64,000 bases of DNA from Anniella stebbinsi (taxonomy: Eukaryota > Chordata > Lepidosauria > Squamata > Anniellidae), in NCBI GenBank assembly GCA_029215795.1, contig JARDYH010000003.1, positions 100,100,609 to 100,164,608 on the forward strand. Direction: 5' to 3'. The notes beneath the pieces are model-generated. The model saw only the letters and a list, made by a program, of their open reading frames with translations, was not told where the DNA came from and searched no databases. Positions 34,997 to 49,800 of this stretch are shown piece after piece (positions within the stretch are counted from its first letter, which is position 1; every line of letters starts with the position of its first letter). The position numbers were made by a program, and so were the translations under genes.

Positions 34997-37900
34997 GGTA
35001 AATTGTACAGGAACCGTGCAGATCAGCAGCAAATGACTTATTTTGAACTAGTTATAAGCATTTACTCTAGTTTCAGGGATTTCACTTGTTTCTGACACCT
35101 TTGTGTATTTTTACTGAACACTCGCTAGATAGGAGCGTGTTCTAGCGTTAAAATTCCAAAATGGTAAAATGGGTAAATGGTACAGGAACCGTGCAGATCA
35201 GCAGGAAATGACTTATTTTGAACTAGTTATAAGCATTTACTCTAGTTTCAGGGAGTTCACTTGTTTCTGACACCTTTGTGTATTTTTACTGAACACTCGC
35301 TACTCAGGCTTGTGTTCTAGCCTTAAACTCCCAAAGTGGTAAATTGGGTAAATTGTACAGGAACCGTGCAGATCAGCAGCAAATGACTTATTTTGAACGA
35401 GTTACAAGCATTTACTCTAGTTTCAGGGAGTTCACTTGTTTCTGACACCTTTGTGTATTTTTACTGAACACTCGCTAGGCCTTAAAATTCCAAAGTGGTA
35501 AAATGGGTAAATTGTACAGGAACTGTGCAGATCAGCAGCAAATGACCTATTTTGAAATAGTTAGAAGCATTTACTCTAGTGTCAGGGAGTTCACTTGTTT
35601 CTGACACCTTCGTGTATTTTTACTGAACACTCGCTACTCAGGCTTGTGTTCTAGCCTTAAACTCCGAAAGTGGTAAATTGGGTAAATTGTACGGGAAACG
35701 TGCAGATCAGCAGCAAATGACTTATTTTGAACTAGTTATAAGCATTTACTCTAGTTTCAGGGAGTTCACTTGTTTCTGACACCTTTGTGTATTTTTACTG
35801 AACACTCGCTAGGCAGGAGCGTGTTCTGGCCTTAAAATTCCAAAATGGTAAAATGGGTAAATTGTACAGGAACCGTGCAGATCAGCAGCAAATGACTTAT
35901 TTTGAACGAGTTACAAGCATTTACTCTAGTTTCAGGGAGTTCACTTGTTTCTGACACCTTTGTGTATTTTTACTGAACACTCGCTACTCAGGCTTGTGTT
36001 CTAGCCTTAAACTCCCAAAGTGGTAAATTGGGTAAATTGTACAGGAACCGTGCAGATGAGCAGCAAATGACTTATTTTGAAGTAGTTATAAGCATTTACT
36101 CTAGTTTCAGGGAGTTCACTTCTTTCTGACACCTTTGTGTATTTTTACTGAACACTCGCTACTCAGGCTTGTGTTCTAGCCTTAAACTCCCAAAGTGGTA
36201 AATGGGGTAAATTGTACAGGAACCGTGCAGATCAGCAGCAGATGACCTATTTTGAACTAGTTGCAAGCATTTACTCTAGTTTCAGGGAGTTCACTTGTTT
36301 CTGAAACTTTTGTGTATTTTTACTGAACACTCGCTAGATAGGAGCGTGTTCAGGCCTTAAAATTCCAAAATGGTAAAATGGGTAAATTGTACAGGAACCG
36401 TGCAGATCAGCAGCAGATGACCTATATTGAACTAGTTACAAGCATTTACTCTAGTGTCAGGGATTTCACTTGTTTCTGACACCTTTGTGTATTTTGACTG
36501 AACACTCGCTAGGCAGGCGCGTGTTCTGGCCTTAAAATTCCAAAATGGTAAAATGGGTAAATTGTACAGGAACCGTGCAGATCAGCAGCAAATGACCTAT
36601 ATTGAACTAGTTACAAGCATTTACTCTAGTGTCAGGGATTTCACTTGTTTCTGACACCTTTGTGTATTTTTACTGAACACTCGCTAGGCAGGCGCGTGTT
36701 CTGGCCTTAAAATTCCAAAATGGTAAAATGCGTAAATTGTACAGGAACCATGCAGATCAGCAGCAAATGACCTATATTGAACTAGTTACAAGCATTTACT
36801 CTAGTGTCAGGGATTTCACTTGTTTCTGACACCTTTGTGTATTTTTACTGAACACTCGCTACTCAGGCTTGTGTTCTAGCCTTAAACTCCCAAAGTGTAA
36901 ATTAGGTAAATTGTACAGGAACCGTGCAGATCAGCAGCAAATGACTTATTTTGAACGAGTTACAAGCATTTACTCTAGTTTCAGGGAGTTCACTTGTTTC
37001 TGACACCTTTGTGTATTTTTACTGAACACTCGCTAGATAGGAGCGTGTTCTAGCGTTAAAATTCCAAAATGGTAAAATGGGTAAATTGTACAGGAACCGT
37101 GCAGTTCAGCAGCAAATGACCTATTTTGAACGAGTTACAAGCATTTACTCTAGTTTCAGGGAGTTCACTTGTTTCTGACACCTTTGCGTATTTTTACTGA
37201 ACACTCGCTAGGCAGGCGCGTGTTCTGGCCTTAAAATTCCAAAATGGTAAAATGCGTAAATTGTACAGGAACCGTGCAGATCAGCAGCAAATGACTTATC
37301 TTGAACTAGTTATAAGCATTTACTCTAGTTTCAGGGAGTTCACTTGTTTCTGACACCTTTGTGTATTTTTACTGAACACTCGCTACTCAGGCTTGTGTTC
37401 TAGCCTTAAACTCCCAAAGTGGTAAATTGGGTAAATTGTACAGGAACCGTGCAGATCAGCAGCAAATGACTTATTTTGAACGAGTTACAAGCATTTACTC
37501 TAGTTTCAGGGAGTTCACTTGTTTCTGACACCTTTGTGTATTTTTACTGAATACTCGCTAGTCAGGCGCGTGTTCTGGCCTTAAAATTCCAAAATGGTAA
37601 AATGGGTAACTTGTACAGGAACCGTGCAGATGAGCAGCGAATGACTTATTTTGAACTAGTTATAAGCATTTACTCTAGTTTCAGGGAGTTCACTTGTTTC
37701 TGACACCTTTGTGTATTTTTACTGAACACTCGCTAGGCAGGCGCGTGTTCTGGCCTTAAAATTCCAAAATGGTAAAATGGGTAAATTGTACAGGAACCAT
37801 GCAGATCAGCAGCAAATGACCTATTTTGAACTAGTTAGAAGCATTTACTCTAGTGTCAGGGATTTCACTTGTTTCTGACACCTTTGTGTATTTTTACTGA

Positions 37901-40900
37901 ACACTCGCTACTCAGGCTTGTGTTCTAGCCTTAAACTCCCAAAGTCGTAAAATGGGTAAATTGTACAGGAACCGTGCAGATCATCAGCAAATGACCTATA
38001 TTGAACTAGTTTCAAGCATTTGCTCTAGTTTCAGGGAGTTCACTTGTTTCTGACACCTTTGTGTATTTTTACTGAACACTCGCTAGATAGGAGCGTGTTC
38101 AGGCCTTAAAATTCCAAAATGGTAAAATGGGTAAATTGTACAGGAACCGTGCAGATCAGCAGCAGATGACCTATTTTGAACTAGTTGCAAGCATTTACTC
38201 TAGTTTCAGGGAGTTCACTTGTTTCTGACACTTTTGTGTATTTTTACTGAACACTCGCTAGATAGGATCGTGTTCTAGCCTAAAAATTCCAAAATGGTAA
38301 AATGGGTAAATTGTACAGGAACCGTGCAGATCAGCAGCAAATGACCTATATTGAACTAGTTACAAGCATTTACTCTAGTGTCAGGGATTTCACTTGTTTC
38401 TGACACCTTTGTATATTTTTACTGAACACTCGCTACTCAGGCTTGTGTTCTAGCCTTAAACTCCGAAAGTGGTAAATTGGGTAAATTGTACAGGAACCGT
38501 GCAGATCAGCAGCAAATGACTTATTTTGAACTAGTTATAAGCATTTACTCTAGTTTCAGGGAGTTCACTTGTTTCTGACACCTTTGTGTATTTTTACTGA
38601 ACACTCGCTAGATAGGAGCGTGTTCAGGCCTAAAAATTCCAAAATGGTAAAATGGGTAAATTGTACAGGAACCTTGCAGATCAGCAGCAAATGACCTATA
38701 TTGAACTAGTTACAAGCATTTACTCTAGTGTCAGGGATTTCACTTGTTTCTGACACCTTTGTGTATTTTTACTGAACACTCGCTACTCAGGCTTGTGTTC
38801 TAGCCTTAAAATTCCAAAATGGTAAAATGGGTAAATTGTACAGGAACCGTGCAGATTAGCAGCAAATGACCTATTTTGAACTAGTTAGAAGCATTTACTC
38901 TAGTGTCAGGGAGTTCACTTGTTTCTGACACCGTTGTGTATTTTTACTGAACACTCGCTACTCAGGCTTGTGTTCTAGCCTTAAACTCCCAAAGTGTAAA
39001 TTAGGTAAATTGTACAGGAACCGTACAGATCAGCAGCAAATGACTTATTTTGAACTAGTTATAAGCATTTACTCTAGTTTCAGGGAGTTCACTTGTTTCT
39101 GACACCTTTGTGTATTTTTACTGAACACTCGCTAGATAGGAGCGTGTTCTAGCGTTAAAATTCCAAAATGGTAAAATGGGTAAATGGTACAGGAACCGTG
39201 CAGATCAGCAGGAAATGACTTATTTTGAACTAGTTATAAGCATTTACTCTAGTTTCAGGGAGTTCACTTGTTTCTGACACCTTTGTGTATTTTTACTGAA
39301 CACTCGCTACTCAGGCTTGTGTTCTAGCCTTAAACTCCCAAAGTGGTAAATTGGGTAAATTGTACAGGAACCGTGCAGATCAGCAGCAAATGACTTATTT
39401 TGAACGAGTTACAAGCATTTACTCTAGTTTCAGGGAGTTCACTTGTTTCTGACACCTTTGTGTATTTTTACTGAACACTCGCTAGGACTTAAAATTCCAA
39501 AGTGGTAAAATGGGTAAATTGTACAGGAACTGTACAGATCAGCAGCAAATGACTTATTTTGAACAAGTTACAAGCATTTACTCTAGTGTCAGGGATTTTA
39601 CTTGTTTCTGACACCTTTGTGTATTTTTACTGAACACTCGCTACTCAGGCTTGTGTTCTAGCCTTAAACTCCCAAAGTGGTAAATTGGGTAAATTGTACA
39701 GGAACCGTGCAGATCAGCAGCAAATGACTTATTTTGAACGAGTTACAAACATTTACTCTAGTTTCAGGGAGTTCACTTGTTTCTGACACCTTTGTGTATT
39801 TTTACTGAACACTCGCTAGATAGGAGCGTGTTCTAGCCTTAAAATTCCAAAATGGTAAAATGGGTAAATTGTAATGGAACCGTGCAGATCAGCAGCAAAT
39901 GACCTATTTTGAACTAGTTACAAGCGTTTACTCTAGTTTCAGGGAGTTCACTTGTTTCTGACACTTTTGTGTATTTTAACTGAACACTCGCTAGATAGGA
40001 GCGTGTTCTGGCCTTAAAATTCCAAAATGGTAAAATGGGTAAATTGTACAGGAACCGTGCAGATCAGCAGCAAATGACCTATTTTGAACTAGTTAGAAGC
40101 ATTTACTCTAGTTTCAGGGAGTTCACTTGTTTCTGACACCTTTGTGTATTTTTACTGAACACTCGCTACTCAGGCTTGTGTTCTAGCCTTAAACTCCCAA
40201 AGTGGTAAATTGGGTAAATTGTACAGGAACCGGGCAGATCAGCAGCAAATGACCTATTTTGAACTAGTTAGAAGCATTTACTCTAGTTTCAGGGAGTTCA
40301 CTTGTTTCTGACACCTTTGTGTATTTTTACTGAACACTCGCTAGGCAGGCGCGTGTTCTGGCCTTAAAATTCCCAAAGTGGTAAAATGGGTAAATTGTAC
40401 AGGAACCGTGCAGATCAGCAGCAAATGACCTATTTTGAAATAGTTAGAAGCATTTACTCTAGCTTCAGGGAGTTCACTTGTTTCTGACACCTTTGTGTAT
40501 TTTTACTGAACACTCGCTACTCATGCTTGTGTTCTAGCCTTAAACTCCCAAAGTGGTAAAATGGGTAAATTGTACAGGAACCGTGCAGATCAGCAGCAAA
40601 TGACCTATATTGAACTAGTTACAAGCATTTACTCTAGTGTCAGGGATTTCACTTGTTTCTGACACCTTTGTGTATTTTTACTGAACACTCGCTAAGCAGG
40701 CGCGTGTTCTGGCCTTAAAATTCCAAAATGGTAAAATGGGTAAATTGTACAGGAACCGTGCAGATCAGCAGCAAATGACCTATATTGAACTAGTTACAAG
40801 CATTTACTCTAGTGTCAGGGATTTCACTTGTTTCTGACACCTTTGTGTATTTTTACTGAACACTCGCTACTCAGGCTTGTGTTCTAGCCTTAAACTCCCA

Positions 40901-41372
40901 AAGTGGTAAATTGGGTAAATTGTACAGGAACCGTACAGATCAGCAGCAAATGACTTATTTTGAACTAGTTATAAGCATTTACTCTAGTTTCAGGGAGTTC
41001 ACTTGTTTCTGACACCTTTGTGTATTTTTACTGAACACTCGCTAGATAGGAGCGTGTTCAGGCCATAAAATTCCAAAATGGTAAAATGGGTAAATTGTAC
41101 AGGAACCGTGCAGATCAGCAGCAAATGACCTATATTGAACTAGTTACAAGCATTTACTCTAGTGTCAGGGATTTCACTTGTTTCTGACACCTTTGTGTAT
41201 TTTTACTGAACACTCGCTACTCAGGCTTGTGTTCTAGCCTTAAACTCCCAAAGTGGTAAATTGGGTAAATTGTACAGGAACCGTGCAGATCAGCAGCAAA
41301 TGACTTATTTTGAACTAGTTAGAAGCATTTCCTCTAGTTTCAGGGAGTTCACTTGTTTCTGACACCTTTGTG

Positions 41373-42597
41373 TATTTTTACTGAACACTCGCTACTCAGG
41401 CTTGTGTTCTAGCCTTAAACTCCCAAAGTGGTAAATGGGGTAAATTGTACAGGAACCGTGCAGATCAGCAGCAGATGACCTATTTTGAACTAGTTGCAAG
41501 CATTTACTCTAGTTTCAGGGAGTTCACTTGTTCCTGATACCTTTGTGTATTTTTACTTAACACTCGCTAGTCAGGCGCGTGTTCTAGCCTTAAACTCCCA
41601 AAGTGGTAAATTGGGTAAATTGTACAGGAACCGTGCAGATCAGCAGCAAATGACTTATTTTGAACTAGTTAGAAGCATTTCCTCTAGTTTCAGGGAGTTC
41701 ACTTGTTTCTGACACCTTTGTGTATTTTTACTGAACACTCGCTACTCAGGCTTGTGTTCTAGCCTTAAACTCCCAAAGTGGTAAATTGGGTAAATTGCAC
41801 AGGAACCGTGCAGATCAGCAGCAAATGACCTATTTTGAACTAGTTAGAAGCATTTACTCTAGTTTCAGGGAGTTCACTTGTTTCTGACACCTTTGTGTAT
41901 TTTTACTGAACACTCGCTACTCAGGCTTGTGTTCTAGCCTTAAACTCCCAAAGTGGTAAATTGCGTAAATTGTACAGGAACCGTGCAGATCAGCAGCAAA
42001 TGACTTATTTTGAACTAGTTATAAGCATTTACTCTAGTTTCAGGGAGTTCACTTGTTTCTGACACCTTTGTGTATTTTTACTGAACACTCGCTAGGCAGG
42101 CGCGTGTTCTGGCCTTAAAATTCCAAAATGGTAAAATGGGTAAATTGTACAGGAACCGTGCAGATCAGCAGCAAATGACCTATTTTGAACTAGTTATAAG
42201 CATTTATTCTAGTTTCAGGGAGTTCACTTGTTTCTGACACCTTTGTGTATTTTTACTGAACACACGCTAGTCAGGCTTGTGTTCTGGCCTTAAACTCCCA
42301 AAGTGGTAAATTGGGTAAATTGTACAGGAACCGTGCAGATCAGCAGCAAATGACTTATTTTGAACTAGTTATAAGCATTTATTCTAGTTTCAGGGAGTTC
42401 ACTTGTTTCTGACACCTTTGTGTATTTTTACTGAACACTCGCTAGATAGGTGCGTGTTCTAGCCTTAAAATTCCAAAATGGTAAAATGGGTAAATTGTAC
42501 AGGAACAGTGCAGATCAGCAGCAAATGACCTATTTTGTACTAGTTACAAGAATTTACTCTAGTTTCAGGGAGTTCACTTGTTCCTGATACCTTTGTG
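41373..42597 (+). repeat. Seven-monomer unit (1225 bp) nested in copy 2, first repeat
   Basis: Lies exactly 9418 bp after its counterpart at 31955-33179. The 1225-bp duplication therefore came before the 9418-bp duplication and was copied with it. Confidence 0.85.
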
Positions 42598-43822
42598 TAT
42601 TTTTACTGAACACTCGCTACTCAGGCTTGTGTTCTAGCCTTAAACTCCCAAAGTGGTAAATGGGGTAAATTGTACAGGAACCGTGCAGATCAGCAGCAGA
42701 TGACCTATTTTGAACTAGTTGCAAGCATTTACTCTAGTTTCAGGGAGTTCACTTGTTCCTGATACCTTTGTGTATTTTTACTTAACACTCGCTAGTCAGG
42801 CGCGTGTTCTAGCCTTAAACTCCCAAAGTGGTAAATTGGGTAAATTGTACAGGAACCGTGCAGATCAGCAGCAAATGACTTATTTTGAACTAGTTAGAAG
42901 CATTTCCTCTAGTTTCAGGGAGTTCACTTGTTTCTGACACCTTTGTGTATTTTTACTGAACACTCGCTACTCAGGCTTGTGTTCTAGCCTTAAACTCCCA
43001 AAGTGGTAAATTGGGTAAATTGCACAGGAACCGTGCAGATCAGCAGCAAATGACCTATTTTGAACTAGTTAGAAGCATTTACTCTAGTTTCAGGGAGTTC
43101 ACTTGTTTCTGACACCTTTGTGTATTTTTACTGAACACTCGCTACTCAGGCTTGTGTTCTAGCCTTAAACTCCCAAAGTGGTAAATTGCGTAAATTGTAC
43201 AGGAACCGTGCAGATCAGCAGCAAATGACTTATTTTGAACTAGTTATAAGCATTTACTCTAGTTTCAGGGAGTTCACTTGTTTCTGACACCTTTGTGTAT
43301 TTTTACTGAACACTCGCTAGGCAGGCGCGTGTTCTGGCCTTAAAATTCCAAAATGGTAAAATGGGTAAATTGTACAGGAACCGTGCAGATCAGCAGCAAA
43401 TGACCTATTTTGAACTAGTTATAAGCATTTATTCTAGTTTCAGGGAGTTCACTTGTTTCTGACACCTTTGTGTATTTTTACTGAACACACGCTAGTCAGG
43501 CTTGTGTTCTGGCCTTAAACTCCCAAAGTGGTAAATTGGGTAAATTGTACAGGAACCGTGCAGATCAGCAGCAAATGACTTATTTTGAACTAGTTATAAG
43601 CATTTATTCTAGTTTCAGGGAGTTCACTTGTTTCTGACACCTTTGTGTATTTTTACTGAACACTCGCTAGATAGGTGCGTGTTCTAGCCTTAAAATTCCA
43701 AAATGGTAAAATGGGTAAATTGTACAGGAACAGTGCAGATCAGCAGCAAATGACCTATTTTGTACTAGTTACAAGAATTTACTCTAGTTTCAGGGAGTTC
43801 ACTTGTTCCTGATACCTTTGTG
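42598..43822 (+). repeat. Seven-monomer unit (1225 bp) nested in copy 2, second repeat
   Basis: Counterpart of 33180-34404, with the same CTACTCAGG join near 42608 and the same CACACGCTAGTCAGG variant near 43486. Confidence 0.85.
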
Positions 43823-46800
43823 TATTTTTACTTAACACTCGCTAGTCAGGCGCGTGTTCTGACCTTAAAATTCCAAAATGGTAAAATGGGTAAATTGTAC
43901 AGGAACCGTGCAGATCAGCAGCAAATGACCTATTTTGAACTAGTTACAAGCATTTACTCTAGTTTCAGGGAGTTCACTTGTTTCTGACACCTTTGTGTAT
44001 TTTTACTGAACACTCGCTAGTCAGGCTTGTGTTCTAGCCTTAAACTCCCAAAGTGGTAAATTGGGTAAATTGTACAGGAACCGTGCAGATCAGCAGCAAA
44101 TGACTTATTTTGAACTAGTTAGAAGCATTTCCTCTAGTTTCAGGGAGTTCACTTGTTTCTGACACCTTTGTGTATTTTTACTGAACACTCGCTACTCAGG
44201 CTTGTGTTCTAGCCTTAAACTCCCAAAGTGGTAAATTGGGTAAATTGTACAGGAACCGTGCAGATCAGCAGCAAATGACCTATTTTGAACTAGTTAGAAG
44301 CATTTACTCTAGTTTCAGGGAGTTCACTTGTTTCTGACACCTTTGTGTATTTTTACTGAACACTCGCTAGGCAGGCGCGTGTTCTGGCCTTAAAATTCCC
44401 AAAGTGGTAAATTGGGTAAATTGTACAGGAACCGTGCAGATCAGCAGCAAATGACTTATTTTGAACTAGTTATAAGCATTTACTCTAGTTTCAGGGATTT
44501 CACTTGTTTCTGACACCTTTGTGTATTTTTACTGAACACTCGCTAGATAGGAGCGTGTTCTAGCGTTAAAATTCCAAAATGGTAAAATGGGTAAATGGTA
44601 CAGGAACCGTGCAGATCAGCAGGAAATGACTTATTTTGAACTAGTTATAAGCATTTACTCTAGTTTCAGGGAGTTCACTTGTTTCTGACACCTTTGTGTA
44701 TTTTTACTGAACACTCGCTACTCAGGCTTGTGTTCTAGCCTTAAACTCCCAAAGTGGTAAATTGGGTAAATTGTACAGGAACCGTGCAGATCAGCAGCAA
44801 ATGACTTATTTTGAACGAGTTACAAGCATTTACTCTAGTTTCAGGGAGTTCACTTGTTTCTGACACCTTTGTGTATTTTTACTGAACACTCGCTAGGCCT
44901 TAAAATTCCAAAGTGGTAAAATGGGTAAATTGTACAGGAACTGTGCAGATCAGCAGCAAATGACCTATTTTGAAATAGTTAGAAGCATTTACTCTAGTGT
45001 CAGGGAGTTCACTTGTTTCTGACACCTTCGTGTATTTTTACTGAACACTCGCTACTCAGGCTTGTGTTCTAGCCTTAAACTCCGAAAGTGGTAAATTGGG
45101 TAAATTGTACGGGAAACGTGCAGATCAGCAGCAAATGACTTATTTTGAACTAGTTATAAGCATTTACTCTAGTTTCAGGGAGTTCACTTGTTTCTGACAC
45201 CTTTGTGTATTTTTACTGAACACTCGCTAGGCAGGAGCGTGTTCTGGCCTTAAAATTCCAAAATGGTAAAATGGGTAAATTGTACAGGAACCGTGCAGAT
45301 CAGCAGCAAATGACTTATTTTGAACGAGTTACAAGCATTTACTCTAGTTTCAGGGAGTTCACTTGTTTCTGACACCTTTGTGTATTTTTACTGAACACTC
45401 GCTACTCAGGCTTGTGTTCTAGCCTTAAACTCCCAAAGTGGTAAATTGGGTAAATTGTACAGGAACCGTGCAGATGAGCAGCAAATGACTTATTTTGAAG
45501 TAGTTATAAGCATTTACTCTAGTTTCAGGGAGTTCACTTCTTTCTGACACCTTTGTGTATTTTTACTGAACACTCGCTACTCAGGCTTGTGTTCTAGCCT
45601 TAAACTCCCAAAGTGGTAAATGGGGTAAATTGTACAGGAACCGTGCAGATCAGCAGCAGATGACCTATTTTGAACTAGTTGCAAGCATTTACTCTAGTTT
45701 CAGGGAGTTCACTTGTTTCTGAAACTTTTGTGTATTTTTACTGAACACTCGCTAGATAGGAGCGTGTTCAGGCCTTAAAATTCCAAAATGGTAAAATGGG
45801 TAAATTGTACAGGAACCGTGCAGATCAGCAGCAGATGACCTATATTGAACTAGTTACAAGCATTTACTCTAGTGTCAGGGATTTCACTTGTTTCTGACAC
45901 CTTTGTGTATTTTGACTGAACACTCGCTAGGCAGGCGCGTGTTCTGGCCTTAAAATTCCAAAATGGTAAAATGGGTAAATTGTACAGGAACCGTGCAGAT
46001 CAGCAGCAAATGACCTATATTGAACTAGTTACAAGCATTTACTCTAGTGTCAGGGATTTCACTTGTTTCTGACACCTTTGTGTATTTTTACTGAACACTC
46101 GCTAGGCAGGCGCGTGTTCTGGCCTTAAAATTCCAAAATGGTAAAATGCGTAAATTGTACAGGAACCATGCAGATCAGCAGCAAATGACCTATATTGAAC
46201 TAGTTACAAGCATTTACTCTAGTGTCAGGGATTTCACTTGTTTCTGACACCTTTGTGTATTTTTACTGAACACTCGCTACTCAGGCTTGTGTTCTAGCCT
46301 TAAACTCCCAAAGTGTAAATTAGGTAAATTGTACAGGAACCGTGCAGATCAGCAGCAAATGACTTATTTTGAACGAGTTACAAGCATTTACTCTAGTTTC
46401 AGGGAGTTCACTTGTTTCTGACACCTTTGTGTATTTTTACTGAACACTCGCTAGATAGGAGCGTGTTCTAGCGTTAAAATTCCAAAATGGTAAAATGGGT
46501 AAATTGTACAGGAACCGTGCAGTTCAGCAGCAAATGACCTATTTTGAACGAGTTACAAGCATTTACTCTAGTTTCAGGGAGTTCACTTGTTTCTGACACC
46601 TTTGCGTATTTTTACTGAACACTCGCTAGGCAGGCGCGTGTTCTGGCCTTAAAATTCCAAAATGGTAAAATGCGTAAATTGTACAGGAACCGTGCAGATC
46701 AGCAGCAAATGACTTATCTTGAACTAGTTATAAGCATTTACTCTAGTTTCAGGGAGTTCACTTGTTTCTGACACCTTTGTGTATTTTTACTGAACACTCG

Positions 46801-49800
46801 CTACTCAGGCTTGTGTTCTAGCCTTAAACTCCCAAAGTGGTAAATTGGGTAAATTGTACAGGAACCGTGCAGATCAGCAGCAAATGACTTATTTTGAACG
46901 AGTTACAAGCATTTACTCTAGTTTCAGGGAGTTCACTTGTTTCTGACACCTTTGTGTATTTTTACTGAATACTCGCTAGTCAGGCGCGTGTTCTGGCCTT
47001 AAAATTCCAAAATGGTAAAATGGGTAACTTGTACAGGAACCGTGCAGATGAGCAGCGAATGACTTATTTTGAACTAGTTATAAGCATTTACTCTAGTTTC
47101 AGGGAGTTCACTTGTTTCTGACACCTTTGTGTATTTTTACTGAACACTCGCTAGGCAGGCGCGTGTTCTGGCCTTAAAATTCCAAAATGGTAAAATGGGT
47201 AAATTGTACAGGAACCATGCAGATCAGCAGCAAATGACCTATTTTGAACTAGTTAGAAGCATTTACTCTAGTGTCAGGGATTTCACTTGTTTCTGACACC
47301 TTTGTGTATTTTTACTGAACACTCGCTACTCAGGCTTGTGTTCTAGCCTTAAACTCCCAAAGTCGTAAAATGGGTAAATTGTACAGGAACCGTGCAGATC
47401 ATCAGCAAATGACCTATATTGAACTAGTTTCAAGCATTTGCTCTAGTTTCAGGGAGTTCACTTGTTTCTGACACCTTTGTGTATTTTTACTGAACACTCG
47501 CTAGATAGGAGCGTGTTCAGGCCTTAAAATTCCAAAATGGTAAAATGGGTAAATTGTACAGGAACCGTGCAGATCAGCAGCAGATGACCTATTTTGAACT
47601 AGTTGCAAGCATTTACTCTAGTTTCAGGGAGTTCACTTGTTTCTGACACTTTTGTGTATTTTTACTGAACACTCGCTAGATAGGATCGTGTTCTAGCCTA
47701 AAAATTCCAAAATGGTAAAATGGGTAAATTGTACAGGAACCGTGAGGATCAGCAGCAAATGACCTATATTGAACTAGTTACAAGCATTTACTCTAGTGTC
47801 AGGGATTTCACTTGTTTCTGACACCTTTGTATATTTTTACTGAACACTCGCTACTCAGGCTTGTGTTCTAGCCTTAAACTCCGAAAGTGGTAAATTGGGT
47901 AAATTGTACAGGAACCGTGCAGATCAGCAGCAAATGACTTATTTTGAACTAGTTATAAGCATTTACTCTAGTTTCAGGGAGTTCACTTGTTTCTGACACC
48001 TTTGTGTATTTTTACTGAACACTCGCTAGATAGGAGCGTGTTCAGGCCTAAAAATTCCAAAATGGTAAAATGGGTAAATTGTACAGGAACCTTGCAGATC
48101 AGCAGCAAATGACCTATATTGAACTAGTTACAAGCATTTACTCTAGTGTCAGGGATTTCACTTGTTTCTGACACCTTTGTGTATTTTTACTGAACACTCG
48201 CTACTCAGGCTTGTGTTCTAGCCTTAAAATTCCAAAATGGTAAAATGGGTAAATTGTACAGGAACCGTGCAGATTAGCAGCAAATGACCTATTTTGAACT
48301 AGTTAGAAGCATTTACTCTAGTGTCAGGGAGTTCACTTGTTTCTGACACCGTTGTGTATTTTTACTGAACACTCGCTACTCAGGCTTGTGTTCTAGCCTT
48401 AAACTCCCAAAGTGTAAATTAGGTAAATTGTACAGGAACCGTACAGATCAGCAGCAAATGACTTATTTTGAACTAGTTATAAGCATTTACTCTAGTTTCA
48501 GGGAGTTCACTTGTTTCTGACACCTTTGTGTATTTTTACTGAACACTCGCTAGATAGGAGCGTGTTCTAGCGTTAAAATTCCAAAATGGTAAAATGGGTA
48601 AATGGTACAGGAACCGTGCAGATCAGCAGGAAATGACTTATTTTGAACTAGTTATAAGCATTTACTCTAGTTTCAGGGAGTTCACTTGTTTCTGACACCT
48701 TTGTGTATTTTTACTGAACACTCGCTACTCAGGCTTGTGTTCTAGCCTTAAACTCCCAAAGTGGTAAATTGGGTAAATTGTACAGGAACCGTGCAGATCA
48801 GCAGCAAATGACTTATTTTGAACGAGTTACAAGCATTTACTCTAGTTTCAGGGAGTTCACTTGTTTCTGACACCTTTGTGTATTTTTACTGAACACTCGC
48901 TAGGACTTAAAATTCCAAAGTGGTAAAATGGGTAAATTGTACAGGAACTGTACAGATCAGCAGCAAATGACTTATTTTGAACAAGTTACAAGCATTTACT
49001 CTAGTGTCAGGGATTTTACTTGTTTCTGACACCTTTGTGTATTTTTACTGAACACTCGCTACTCAGGCTTGTGTTCTAGCCTTAAACTCCCAAAGTGGTA
49101 AATTGGGTAAATTGTACAGGAACCGTGCAGATCAGCAGCAAATGACTTATTTTGAACGAGTTACAAACATTTACTCTAGTTTCAGGGAGTTCACTTGTTT
49201 CTGACACCTTTGTGTATTTTTACTGAACACTCGCTAGATAGGAGCGTGTTCTAGCCTTAAAATTCCAAAATGGTAAAATGGGTAAATTGTAATGGAACCG
49301 TGCAGATCAGCAGCAAATGACCTATTTTGAACTAGTTACAAGCGTTTACTCTAGTTTCAGGGAGTTCACTTGTTTCTGACACTTTTGTGTATTTTAACTG
49401 AACACTCGCTAGATAGGAGCGTGTTCTGGCCTTAAAATTCCAAAATGGTAAAATGGGTAAATTGTACAGGAACCGTGCAGATCAGCAGCAAATGACCTAT
49501 TTTGAACTAGTTAGAAGCATTTACTCTAGTTTCAGGGAGTTCACTTGTTTCTGACACCTTTGTGTATTTTTACTGAACACTCGCTACTCAGGCTTGTGTT
49601 CTAGCCTTAAACTCCCAAAGTGGTAAATTGGGTAAATTGTACAGGAACCGGGCAGATCAGCAGCAAATGACCTATTTTGAACTAGTTAGAAGCATTTACT
49701 CTAGTTTCAGGGAGTTCACTTGTTTCTGACACCTTTGTGTATTTTTACTGAACACTCGCTAGGCAGGCGCGTGTTCTGGCCTTAAAATTCCCAAAGTGGT

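Larger units (their letters stand above)
31755..41172 (+). repeat. 54-monomer higher-order unit (9418 bp), copy 1
   Basis: Pairs with 41173-50590 at a constant offset of 9418 bp, checked at 32076/41494, 35476/44894, 39135/48553, 39483/48901 and 40371/49789. The length is 54 x 175 minus two 16-bp I deletions, with 174- and 176-bp variants cancelling. Homology starts after the G/T difference at 31754/41172. Only three base differences were noticed: G32459 against C41877, and CA at 38327-38328 against AG at 47745-47746. The two copies are therefore very recent or constantly homogenised. Confidence 0.9.
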
